Below the pieces are notes generated by a model. That model did no database searches. It was not told where the DNA came from and worked only from the letters and a program-made list of their open reading frames with translations. A stretch of DNA of 64,000 nucleotides from positions 1,759,001-1,823,000 of the forward strand of contig NZ_CP050699.1 of NCBI RefSeq assembly GCF_005116675.2, in the 5' to 3' direction. Numbering within the stretch: the stretch's first letter is position 1; each line of letters begins with the position of its first letter. Shown here piece after piece: positions 56,349-64,000 of this stretch. The stretch comes from Desulfosediminicola ganghwensis. Lineage in GTDB: Bacteria; Desulfobacterota; Desulfobulbia; Desulfobulbales; Desulfocapsaceae. A program made the translations under genes and the position numbers.

Positions 56349-57703
56349 TATCGAAAATCCTTTTTCATGGTGGTAAGTGTCACGGGGGAAGACCAGTTGT
56401 CGAGAAAGGCCCTGTCCAGTTCTGTGTGCGCCTCCAGCCAATCGGCCAGTTCCTGCACAGTCGAGATCCTCGCCGCTTTGATTTGCGGCAGCAGCTCTTT
56501 CAGTCCATGGTAGCCCAGCGCCGCTCTCAAGGTGTTAATGAGGGCGGGGCTTGAGGTGAGGTTTGCTTCAAGTCGTTCCCTGTCCGGCACCAGGGCCTCC
56601 ATGAGCGGGCCTGAGGCGGTGGTGAGCGCTTTTTCGAGTCGGCTGGCAAGCCGTATCATCTGCTCGGCAAGAAAGGGCAGGTTGGCGTTAAGCTGAAGCT
56701 GACCCGACCTGGCGTAGAGGCCGATGAGGTCAGCGGTGGAGGAACACTCCATGGCGAGGCCGCGTATCAGTTCCAATAGAATCGGGTTGGCCTTGTCCGG
56801 CATAATCGTTGACCCGTAGGCAACTTCATGATGGCGGATTTCGCGGCAGAATGACGAGCTGTAGAGGATCAGGTCAGAGGCAATCTTGTACAGATTGTCG
56901 GCACAGAGCCCCATGCCGCGGGCGCATTCGGCCAGGTTGTCCACATGGGCCACCTGGTCGCAGAGATTCTGGCTGCGGCAGAGCGGTAGGCCGGTGAGCC
57001 GCTGCAGGTGGCGCTCGGCCGCAAAGACATAGGCTCTGGGGGCCGAAAAACCGGTACCGAGCGCGGTGCCGCCCAGGGGGATGGTACGCAAGCGCTCTTT
57101 CAGCTTGTGCAGGCGCCAGCGGTCGCGCTCGATTGGTCCTGCCCAGGCACCGAAAACCTGCCCCAGGGTGATGGGCAGGGCGTCCTGCATTTCCGTTCGG
57201 CCGCACATCAGCCACTGCTCGTAGAGTTGTTCCCGTTTTACCAGTTGTGCCTGCAGGTGGATGACCTGCTGTTCGATGCGCTCTAGGAAGCGGTAGCTCA
57301 TCAGGATGACACTGGTGGGGAAAATGTCATTGGTCGATTGGAACCGGGCCAGATGCTCCAGCGGGTCGAGCCGTTCATGCGGCGACTGCCCTGCGCGACA
57401 CTCTGCGGCCCGGTTGACATAGGAGGCCAGCACTTCGCAGATGTTCATATGCAGGCTGGTCCCCGCTCCGCCCTGGGCCAGGTCGAGGGGGAAATGTTCA
57501 TTCAGCTCTCCGGAGATGACTTTTGCCGCCGCCTCCTGCAGCAATTCGAAGAGCTCTGCCGGATAGAGACTGCATGTCTCCTGCTGGGCCAGTATGGCGG
57601 CAAGTTTGACCTGAGCCAGCGCCTGGATCATCGGCCCGGGTGTCTGGCCGGGGCCGAGATAGCTGAGTGCTTTTGAGGTTTCCGGTCCGTATAAAGATTT
57701 CAT
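56348..57703 (-). CDS. aspartase/fumarase-family lyase linked to H-cluster maturation
   Basis: This 451-residue member of the aspartase/fumarase superfamily has the aspartase-like segments GGAGTSLHMNICEV, STNDIFPTS and GRTEMQDALPITLGQ, and the signature loop GSTIMPDKANP. The family releases ammonia or an amine from aspartate-like substrates to form fumarate. It lies between hydE and hydF and overlaps the hydF start by one base, so it should be made together with the maturases. A reasonable inference is ammonium supply for the bridging azadithiolate amine of the H-cluster. Ordinary amino-acid catabolism is also possible, since the sequence alone does not fix the substrate. Confidence 0.85.
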   Translation of the reverse strand: MKSLYGPETSKALSYLGPGQTPGPMIQALAQVKLAAILAQQETCSLYPAELFELLQEAAAKVISGELNEHFPLDLAQGGAGTSLHMNICEVLASYVNRAAECRAGQSPHERLDPLEHLARFQSTNDIFPTSVILMSYRFLERIEQQVIHLQAQLVKREQLYEQWLMCGRTEMQDALPITLGQVFGAWAGPIERDRWRLHKLKERLRTIPLGGTALGTGFSAPRAYVFAAERHLQRLTGLPLCRSQNLCDQVAHVDNLAECARGMGLCADNLYKIASDLILYSSSFCREIRHHEVAYGSTIMPDKANPILLELIRGLAMECSSTADLIGLYARSGQLQLNANLPFLAEQMIRLASRLEKALTTASGPLMEALVPDRERLEANLTSSPALINTLRAALGYHGLKELLPQIKAARISTVQELADWLEAHTELDRAFLDNWSSPVTLTTMKKDFR

Positions 57704-57758
57704 AATACTGGTATCTCTGTTGTGGGGTAAAGGTTGCCCGGATCAGTCCGCGAACGGC

Positions 57759-58796
57759 TCAGATTTGCTGGTTACTTGAAGACCATGTCGGGGTGTCACC
57801 CCGGGTAAAGCTGAGTTTTTTGCCAAGAGTTGCGAGGGTGGGAACCAGACCCTGAACCGCACCTTCGATATCTGTTTCATCGAGGCAGATCTTGCCGGGA
57901 TACAAAGCGTAATCTTTACGAAAATCCTTGGTGGTGATATTGGGCATCAGGACATTGGCACCAGCCGCAATCATCTGCTCACGACCATCCGCGGCAAGAG
58001 AGCCTGCGGAGGTGGTGGCGGGCAGGTGTGCCTGTGGCAAAGCCAGCCGGAGCAGGGCGGTTGCCCGAATGGTGGCTTCGAGTCCCTGCTGTCTGCTGCT
58101 GGCAAGTGGTGTCTGCTGGTGGGGAATAAAGGGGCCGACCCCGACCATGTCGAGTTCGAGTTCCTGGCTGAGCTGAATATTGTTCAACTCTGTTTCAGGC
58201 GTCTGGCCGGGAAGGCCGGTCATGAATCCGGAGCCTGTCTGCAGCCCGGCAGCCTGCACGGCTCGCACTGCATCGAGCCGTTCGGCGAGCGATTGCCCGT
58301 AATGCAGTCGCGCATATAACTCCGGGTCGGAGGTCTCAAAGCGGATAAGGTATCTGTCGGCACCGGCACTGGCCATAGAGCGGTACTCCGCCGGTGTGCG
58401 ATTGCCGCAGCTGAGGGTGACGGCTGCGGCCGGTCCGGTAAACGCCTTGATGCGTTCCACAAGCCTGCAGATACGGTCGGTATGCCACTCCGGGTCTTCA
58501 CCTCCCTGCAGAACAAACGTCGATAATTGCAACTCGCGGCCACGTGCCACCAAGGCCAGGATTTCCTCTTCTGCGAGGCGGTAGCGCCGAATGGCCTGGT
58601 TGCCGCGCCTGATTCCGCAGTAGAGACAGTTGCAGTTACAATGATTGGTGAATTCAATCAAGCCGCGAAGCAGTACGCTCTTGCCCATTGTTTGCTGACA
58701 GGTTGCAAAACCACGTTGAACCAACTCTTCGGTCGGGGTGGTAAAGAAATGATATCGTATCTGGTGCCGGCTTGCTCCGGGAGAATTGGGCTTCAT
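57759..58796 (-). CDS. hydE: [FeFe] hydrogenase maturase HydE
   Basis: HydE is a radical SAM enzyme that builds on the HydG product toward the azadithiolate-bridged diiron unit. The 345-residue protein has the radical SAM motif CNCNCLYC (Cys53/57/60) and the family LLRGLIEFTN before it, SGFMTGLPGQT in the middle, and LMPNITTKDFRKDYALYPGK near the end. It is the first gene of the minus-strand hydE-lyase-hydF operon and diverges from the second hydrogenase pair across a 566-bp region. The start ATG 58796 has only a weak ribosome site. Confidence 0.94.
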   Translation of the reverse strand: MKPNSPGASRHQIRYHFFTTPTEELVQRGFATCQQTMGKSVLLRGLIEFTNHCNCNCLYCGIRRGNQAIRRYRLAEEEILALVARGRELQLSTFVLQGGEDPEWHTDRICRLVERIKAFTGPAAAVTLSCGNRTPAEYRSMASAGADRYLIRFETSDPELYARLHYGQSLAERLDAVRAVQAAGLQTGSGFMTGLPGQTPETELNNIQLSQELELDMVGVGPFIPHQQTPLASSRQQGLEATIRATALLRLALPQAHLPATTSAGSLAADGREQMIAAGANVLMPNITTKDFRKDYALYPGKICLDETDIEGAVQGLVPTLATLGKKLSFTRGDTPTWSSSNQQI

Positions 58797-59362
58797 GAAT
58801 ACATTTCCATCATGCTGAGAAATACCTGCTGAAAGAGGCTTATTCCCGATTTGTTATGATTTTTTGGTCAATCATGGCTGACTGTTGAACAATTGCCCCC
58901 CCCGGTCGAGCGGGAATGAAAGACGAAAGTCTTTGGTCTTACCAGTATTCCAATATTCCTTTTTTGTCGACAGGATTAAGCGCTTATCGCAACTTTGTTT
59001 TGTGATAAGGGGATCAACTTCAAAAGGATTATTGTAAAAAAAACTAAACAGCGTGTAAAGTGTTTCCTCCTTTGTAAAAAAAGGTCTGCTGATGAGACCA
59101 TAGCAGGGCTCGCAAAAGATTAATAGATGACGGGCAGCTGATTGATTTTGCAGAATTTACACCAACTACACATGCGAAGAGTCAGGCCGGAGGCATGAAT
59201 AGCCTCATCGGTTGAATAGTATTACCGCGCTTCTTCCGCCACATTGTATTGGGCTGCTAAACTCAAGATTGGAAAGAACATGGCATGGCAGGCCTGAGCG
59301 AGCAGTTCCACAAAATAACTGAACAAAATTTTTGAGAGTTTTTTTGATAGGAGAGGTAGCTG
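58797..59362. other. divergent intergenic region with three hairpins
   Basis: No gene is supported. On the plus strand there are three compact stem-loops. The first is AAAGAC/GTCTTT with a GAAA tetraloop (58919-58934). The second is a 10-pair stem CTTATCGCAA/TTGTGATAAG with one wobble (58983-59009), and the third is GGTCT/AGACC (59083-59099). The region must hold promoters for hydE and for the second hydrogenase pair. I see no clear sigma-54 or sigma-70 match. A small RNA is possible. Confidence 0.5.
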
Positions 59363-61378
59363 ATGGCAAAAGTGATTTTTGGGGCCTGGGATAACCGGGT
59401 CATTGACAACCGGGAAAAGAAAATCTTTGAGATTGAGGATTATCCCGAATTCACCAATTTTGATGAATTCAATCCGGGTAATCCCGTCAAGGCGTTTTTT
59501 GGTGGTCATGGTTTCTTTATTTTTGAAAAAAACGTCAACCTACTCGACGCGGCGTACCAGCATATGGGGCGGGTAACCGAAGAATCCTGCGGCAAGTGTA
59601 CTCCATGCAGAGTTGGCACGCAGATCATTACCACCAGACTGAAGCGGCTGATTGATAACGGTTGTGGTAAAGACGGTCGGTTTAGCAAAACCGAAATTAC
59701 CGAACGGATCGAAGAAATCCGCGAGATTGCCGAGCAGGTTCGCACCACCTCGTTGTGCGGACTGGGGCAGACCGCCACTGTGGCCTTGCTGGCGATGATC
59801 CGCTATTTCGAAGAGGAACTGATACGTGAAGCCGCCGAGGGGGTGTGTTCCCTGCCGCAGAAAGGTACGACCTATGTCTCTGCGCCATGTATCGAGGCAT
59901 GTCCCTCAAGGGTCGATGTGCCCCGCTATATCGATTACGTCAAAGACGGCAAGTTTACCCATTCCCTGGGGGTTATTCTGCAGAAATACCCGATGGCCGC
60001 GACCTGCGGCAGGGTGTGTGTGCGGTTCTGTGAAATAGCTTGCCGCAGAACTCAGGTCGATGAAGCCGTGGGCATCAAGATCCTGAAACGTTTTGTCGCA
60101 GATCACGAAAAGGATCTTATCAACCAGTGGTTCGACTCCTACAAACCTGTGGAGACGAAAGACCCTGAACTGAAAATTGGCGTAATCGGTGCTGGTCCAG
60201 CAGGTATTTCCGCCGCATATCACCTGCTGCTCAGAGGCTACAAAGTCGATATTTTCGAGGCCAAGTCTGTGCCGGGCGGCATGGCCTACACCGGGATTCC
60301 CGAATATCGCTTGCCGAAGAGTGTATTGAGTAAAGAGGTATCGATTATCGAGAGCCTCGGTGGCCGGATATTCTATGACCAGAAAATGGGCCGTGATTTT
60401 ACCATGAGTGACCTGATGTCACGGGGCTATAAGAGTGTATTCCTTGCTGTTGGCGCTCATAAAGGCAAACAGATCGGGGTGAGCGGCGAAGATGTGAACC
60501 TTGAAGGCTACGATTTCGGTGTTGATTTTCTACTTCGTCTCAACCGCGACCATATAGATCAGGGATTGCCGTTGAAGATGGGCAAAAAGGTTGTGGTGGT
60601 CGGGGGTGGAAACGTGGCCATGGACTGTGCCAGATCCTCACTCCGCCTGGGCGTTGAAGAGGTTCACCTGGTGTATCGCAGGAGCCGGGCGGAAATGCCG
60701 GCCGACCATGAAGAGGTGGAAGCTGCGGAAAAAGAGGGTGTCCAATTCCATTATCTGACTAATCCCGTGCAGATCTTCAGTGAAGACGGCAAGGTATGTG
60801 GCATGGAGCTTATCAGGATGGAGCTTGGCGAACCGGATGAGAGTGGCAGACGAGGTGTCTCCCCTGTTGCCGGCTCTGAATTTACCCTTGATGTGGATCA
60901 GGTAATTCCGGCAATAGGACAGGCTGTGGAGCTTGGTTTCGTAACACCGGAAGAGGATCATATCGAATTCAGCCGCTGGGGCACCATCAAGTGCAATGAT
61001 GACACCCTCATGACCAGCCGCAAAGGTGTTTTCGGCGGTGGTGATGCGGTCACCGGACCAGCGACCCTTGTTCAGGCCATGGCCCAGGGAGAGCGGGGCG
61101 CCAGGAGCATGGCAGACTATTTGACGTTTGGCCGGGTTCATTTCGATCCGATGAGGCGCATGAGCCAGTTGGTGGCGGACGTTCAACCGATGATCTCCAC
61201 AGGAATCAATATCCCGGTCAAGCATGAGTACCGGGTGAAACTGAGAGAGCTGGACCCGGAAGTTCGCAAGCGCCTTTTTGAAGAGGTTGAAAAGCCTATC
61301 TCCGTCGAGGAGGCATACCGGGAAGCGGATCGCTGTATGCGTTGTTACCGGGTTTATTCGGTTATTACAGAGCAATAA
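59363..61378 (+). CDS. NuoF-tail/GltD fusion, SfrB-like NAD(P)H subunit of the second hydrogenase
   Basis: The 671-residue protein joins two modules. Residues 1-150 are the C-terminal part of NuoF (ESCGKCTPCRVGTQ and SLCGLGQTATVALL, binding one [4Fe-4S]); the FMN/NADH-binding part of NuoF is missing. Residues 165-670 form a GltD-type flavoprotein, with cysteine-rich CIEACPSRVDVPRYI, FAD GAGPAGISAA and NAD(P) GGGNVAMDCARS. This architecture matches SfrB of soluble ferric reductases and subunits of glutamate-synthase-linked hydrogenases. Its stop overlaps the next reading frame, so it pairs with the [FeFe] hydrogenase that follows. The likely role is to exchange electrons between NAD(P)H and that hydrogenase. 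Confidence 0.88.
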   Translation: MAKVIFGAWDNRVIDNREKKIFEIEDYPEFTNFDEFNPGNPVKAFFGGHGFFIFEKNVNLLDAAYQHMGRVTEESCGKCTPCRVGTQIITTRLKRLIDNGCGKDGRFSKTEITERIEEIREIAEQVRTTSLCGLGQTATVALLAMIRYFEEELIREAAEGVCSLPQKGTTYVSAPCIEACPSRVDVPRYIDYVKDGKFTHSLGVILQKYPMAATCGRVCVRFCEIACRRTQVDEAVGIKILKRFVADHEKDLINQWFDSYKPVETKDPELKIGVIGAGPAGISAAYHLLLRGYKVDIFEAKSVPGGMAYTGIPEYRLPKSVLSKEVSIIESLGGRIFYDQKMGRDFTMSDLMSRGYKSVFLAVGAHKGKQIGVSGEDVNLEGYDFGVDFLLRLNRDHIDQGLPLKMGKKVVVVGGGNVAMDCARSSLRLGVEEVHLVYRRSRAEMPADHEEVEAAEKEGVQFHYLTNPVQIFSEDGKVCGMELIRMELGEPDESGRRGVSPVAGSEFTLDVDQVIPAIGQAVELGFVTPEEDHIEFSRWGTIKCNDDTLMTSRKGVFGGGDAVTGPATLVQAMAQGERGARSMADYLTFGRVHFDPMRRMSQLVADVQPMISTGINIPVKHEYRVKLRELDPEVRKRLFEEVEKPISVEEAYREADRCMRCYRVYSVITEQ

Positions 61379-61395
61379 TGGAGGCCCGGACGAAA

Positions 61396-63198
61396 ATGAA
61401 AGCATTCATCAACAGTAAGGAAATCGAGTTCAGGGAAAACGACACCGTATTGGCTGCGGCCAAATCTCACGGTTTTTTTATCCCTTCACTGTGTGAGTTG
61501 GCAGACATCTGCCACGCTCCCGGCACCTGCAGGGTCTGCCTGGTGCAGATTCAGCGGCCAGGCAGCGAAATCACCCAGATTGTTACCTCCTGTAATACGC
61601 CACTGGAAGAGGGTATGCGGGTGCTGACCAGGACACCGGAACTCCGCAGGATGCAGCGCCTTCAGGTGGAGTTGCTGCTGGCGGATCACAATCAGGACTG
61701 CGCGTCCTGTATCCGGCATGGCAATTGCGAGCTTCAGGATGTTGCCCAGTTCGTCGGTCTTGAACTTACCCGGTACAGATACCCCCACTTCTTCAAGCAG
61801 AGAACCCAGGACAAGTCGTCAAGCTGTGTTGTCCGGGATATGAGCAAATGTATCCGTTGTTTCAGGTGTCTCAGCGTTTGCCGCGAGATTCAGGGTGTTG
61901 ACGCGCTGGTCATCAGCAAGAAGGGGCTGGAGACCGAGATAGGGGTGCGCGACAGTCTGCCCCTCAACGCGTCGGACTGTGTCGGTTGCGGACAGTGCAC
62001 CCTGGTGTGTCCTGTAGGAGCGTTGGCGGAGAAAAACGATATCGAGCAGGTAATAGACTATCTGTATGACCCAGAAATTGTCACGGTATTTCAGGTCGCA
62101 CCGGCCGTTCGTACCGCCCTTGGCGAAGATTTCGGCTTTGCGGCGGGCGAGAATGTGCAGGGGCAGCTGGTGGGCGCGTTGCAGAAGCTGGGTGCTGACA
62201 TCATTCAGGATACCAATTTCACCGCTGATCTGGTGATAATGGAAGAGGGCAGTGAGCTGCTGCAGCGGGTGCAGAATGGCGGCACAATGCCGATGTTTAC
62301 CTCCTGCTGCCCCGGCTGGGTGAACTTTGCGGAGAAGAATCACCCCGAGCTGCTGCCGAACATTTCTTCCGCCAGGTCTTCCCAGCAATGTTTCGGCGTG
62401 CTGGCCAAAACCTACATGGCGGAGCAGATGGAAAAAGATCCGGCGAAAATGCGGGTAATATCCATTATGCCCTGTACCGCCAAAAAGGGAGAAGCACAAC
62501 GGGCTGAATTCAAGGGCGAATATGGGCGAGATGTGGATGTGGTCCTGACCACCAGAGAGTTCAGTCTGCTGCTGAAGAGGGAAGGGATTCATCTGCGGGA
62601 CGTGACCCCGTCTGAGTTTGACGCCCCGTTGATGTCGTCCTACAGTGGAGCTGCCGCCATTTTTGGTACCACCGGCGGGGTGATGGAGGCCGCGGTGCGC
62701 ACCGTCTATTATGTGTTGAATCAGCAGGAGTTACCGCAGATTGTCTTCACTCCGTTGCGTGGTATGGAAAACATCCGCGTGGCGACGGTGCAGGTTACGC
62801 CGGACCGGGAGCTTACCCTGGCGGTTGCACATAGTTTGAAGGCTGCAGAAACACTGGTTCAGTCGATACAATCCGGAGAGTTGCACTGCGATTTCGTGGA
62901 GATCATGGCCTGTCCCGGCGGCTGTATGTGCGGAGGCGGCCAGCCGAGAACCAAGCATTCCTATAACGCCTCAGGGTTGGCCCGACGCAAAGGCTTGTTT
63001 GCCATTGACGAGAAAGCGACAGTGCGACAGTCACACAAAAACCAGATGGTGCAATATCTCTATGAACAGTTTATGGGGGAACCGCTTAGCGAAAAATCCC
63101 ATCACCTGCTGCATACCACCTACAGCGACCGAAAGCTGCAGGGTACGCAGACAATGACCATGGAAGATATCTGGCAGGAGGTGGAAGAGCGCATCTGA
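61396..63198 (+). CDS. hydA: [FeFe] hydrogenase HydA with NuoG-like N terminus
   Basis: The 600-residue enzyme has the full clostridial-type layout. A [2Fe-2S] domain has Cys33, 45 and 48 (CHAPGTCRVC), a His-ligated [4Fe-4S] follows (HNQDCASCIRHGNCELQ), then two further [4Fe-4S] (CIRCFRCLSVCR, CVGCGQCTLVCP). The H-cluster domain comes last: TSCCPGW near 302, MPCTAKK at 358, EIMACPGGC and GGGQP from 502. A C-terminal small-subunit-like segment (QSHKNQMVQYLY...HLLHT) closes it. I chose ATG 61396, with GGAGG 11 bases upstream; ATG 61378 overlaps the previous stop (TAATG) and is an alternative. It forms a two-subunit pyridine-nucleotide hydrogenase with the SfrB-like protein; no HydC-type subunit is nearby. 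Confidence 0.94.
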   Translation: MKAFINSKEIEFRENDTVLAAAKSHGFFIPSLCELADICHAPGTCRVCLVQIQRPGSEITQIVTSCNTPLEEGMRVLTRTPELRRMQRLQVELLLADHNQDCASCIRHGNCELQDVAQFVGLELTRYRYPHFFKQRTQDKSSSCVVRDMSKCIRCFRCLSVCREIQGVDALVISKKGLETEIGVRDSLPLNASDCVGCGQCTLVCPVGALAEKNDIEQVIDYLYDPEIVTVFQVAPAVRTALGEDFGFAAGENVQGQLVGALQKLGADIIQDTNFTADLVIMEEGSELLQRVQNGGTMPMFTSCCPGWVNFAEKNHPELLPNISSARSSQQCFGVLAKTYMAEQMEKDPAKMRVISIMPCTAKKGEAQRAEFKGEYGRDVDVVLTTREFSLLLKREGIHLRDVTPSEFDAPLMSSYSGAAAIFGTTGGVMEAAVRTVYYVLNQQELPQIVFTPLRGMENIRVATVQVTPDRELTLAVAHSLKAAETLVQSIQSGELHCDFVEIMACPGGCMCGGGQPRTKHSYNASGLARRKGLFAIDEKATVRQSHKNQMVQYLYEQFMGEPLSEKSHHLLHTTYSDRKLQGTQTMTMEDIWQEVEERI

Positions 63199-63222
63199 TG
63201 CGCGTTCTGAAAGGCTCGTCTT

Positions 63223-63256
63223 ATGACCATTCCCAACATTTCTTGGGAATGGTCAT
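63223..63256. terminator. stem-loop after hydA
   Basis: ATGACCATTCCCAA (63223-63236) pairs perfectly with TTGGGAATGGTCAT (63243-63256) with a 6-base loop, 25 bases after the stop. It lacks a T-run, so it may be a terminator or a 3'-end stabiliser. Confidence 0.65.
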
Positions 63257-63341
63257 CTCTGCGGCAATGTTGAATTTCATAATTCCGCCTGGTGGATAGA
63301 CTCTATTTCGAAAACCACAATGCCTATCCCGCTCATCCCGT

Positions 63342-64000
63342 CTATCTGGCCTGTTCGAACCTGACTCCACTGATTTTGTATCGTTTCCTGAGCGAGTTTG
63401 AGATTCGGTCGATTGCCATGGTCAACAGGGCGGTAACAACTATGATCAGGGCTGCAACATCCAGATGATCATTGCTTATGGCGTTATCCACATAGTAGCC
63501 CAGAGTTGTTACCCCAAGTATGCCCAGGATGGCCGATTCCCGCATAATGATCTCCCAACGGTAAAAGAGAAAAGCCAGAAACTGACCGTAGCATCTCGGC
63601 AGAACTTCATAGCAGAATCTATCAATCCTTGATATCGGTCCATCGAATGGAATCTCCATCTGGTTACTATTTCGAGCTGTAAGGTACGACAGAATTGCGC
63701 CGTTATGCAGAAAGAGGGCAACTATCGCCGGCAGCATGGATGGTCCCCATAAGGTGAGGAAGATGTAGGCGATTATATATTCCGGTGTCGTTCTGCAAAC
63801 GATGAGCAGGGTATGCATGAACCACGTGGTTCTTCGTCTATAGAAGGCTGTGCTTGCAAAAGGAAAGCTCAAGAGTGCGAACAGGCCGGTGCATACCAGA
63901 GCGATCTGTGTGAGTACCAGGGTGTTCCATGCACCTGGCAGAACCTGTGTTTTTAGCACATGCACCGCCCACTGGAATGTTTCGGCTATGGGGAAGGTTA
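63342..64000 (-). CDS. PhnE-like ABC transporter permease (partial)
   Basis: The frame is open to the right edge, so the N terminus is missing. About 219 residues are visible. Several hydrophobic segments (TLVLTQIALVCTGLFALLSF, IIAYIFLTLWGPSMLPAIVA) and the C-terminal permease motif region (RESAILGILGVTTLGYYVDNAI) fit a binding-protein-dependent inner-membrane permease of the PhnE/PtxC type, which imports phosphonate or phosphite. The conserved glycine-rich loop is only loosely matched, so another oxyanion or solute is possible. A GTG at 63965 would be an internal start and is not needed. Confidence 0.7.
   Translation of the reverse strand, partial: TFPIAETFQWAVHVLKTQVLPGAWNTLVLTQIALVCTGLFALLSFPFASTAFYRRRTTWFMHTLLIVCRTTPEYIIAYIFLTLWGPSMLPAIVALFLHNGAILSYLTARNSNQMEIPFDGPISRIDRFCYEVLPRCYGQFLAFLFYRWEIIMRESAILGILGVTTLGYYVDNAISNDHLDVAALIIVVTALLTMAIDRISNSLRKRYKISGVRFEQAR

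Noticed and set aside
59363-63198. Standard trimeric bifurcating HydABC
   Set aside because: The partner lacks the FMN/NADH part of NuoF and no HydC-type gene is adjacent.

Overview
The window looks like chromosomal DNA of an anaerobic deltaproteobacterium (Desulfobacterota). A Desulfobulbaceae/Desulfocapsaceae-like sulfur-cycle bacterium is my best guess, but this is inferred from gene content and not proven. Supporting signs are a ferredoxin-dependent 2-oxoacid oxidoreductase beside an NfnB/GltD-like flavoprotein, the rpsA-ihfB pair, two [FeFe] hydrogenases with their maturases, a selenocysteine formate dehydrogenase and sigma-54 control. I see no rRNA, tRNA, CRISPR array, insertion sequence or phage gene.

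Layout. 1-4.5 kb: 2-oxoacid:ferredoxin oxidoreductase (cut by the left edge), its FAD/Fe-S partner, and ilvD. 4.6-9.1 kb: a PilT-type ATPase, a zinc-ribbon protein, a RhlB-like helicase and a rhodanese. 9.6-24.1 kb is mostly housekeeping: rpsA, ihfB, a YciO-type protein, guaB-guaA, a NYN/cold-shock fusion, an MscS channel, glucokinase with a second kinase, an M28 peptidase, tgt-yajC and sixA. 24.2-31.6 kb: RNase HI, small regulators, glyoxalase I, transporters (EamA, AzlCD), a metallo-beta-lactamase-fold lipoprotein, a VF530-type protein and dbpA. 32.3-37.9 kb: a periplasmic binding lipoprotein paired with a hybrid histidine kinase, a LysR regulator, and mtnN-luxS. 38-43.3 kb: a GntR-controlled operon that joins an arylsulfotransferase-like protein to a tripartite tricarboxylate transporter. 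43.5-47.1 kb: an EamA exporter, a small exported protein and a secreted FG-GAP/VCBS-like protein.

The highlight is 47.1-63.2 kb, a hydrogen/formate island. A sigma-54-type promoter with an upstream palindrome precedes a selenocysteine formate dehydrogenase, whose in-frame UGA is followed by a SECIS-like hairpin. Next come a HycB-like four-cluster ferredoxin, an [FeFe] hydrogenase and a second HycB-like ferredoxin. This is the subunit set of a soluble hydrogen-dependent CO2 reductase (HDCR). A PAS/AAA+/Fis sigma-54 activator and hydG follow on the same strand. The remaining maturases lie on the opposite strand as hydE-aspA-like-hydF, with an aspartase-family lyase translationally coupled to hydF. 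Beyond a structured divergent intergenic region is a second [FeFe] hydrogenase, of NuoG/HydA type, coupled to a NuoF-tail/GltD (SfrB-like) pyridine-nucleotide subunit. Together these genes could interconvert H2, CO2/formate and NAD(P)H in the cytoplasm with one shared set of H-cluster maturases. The window ends inside a PhnE-like ABC permease gene.
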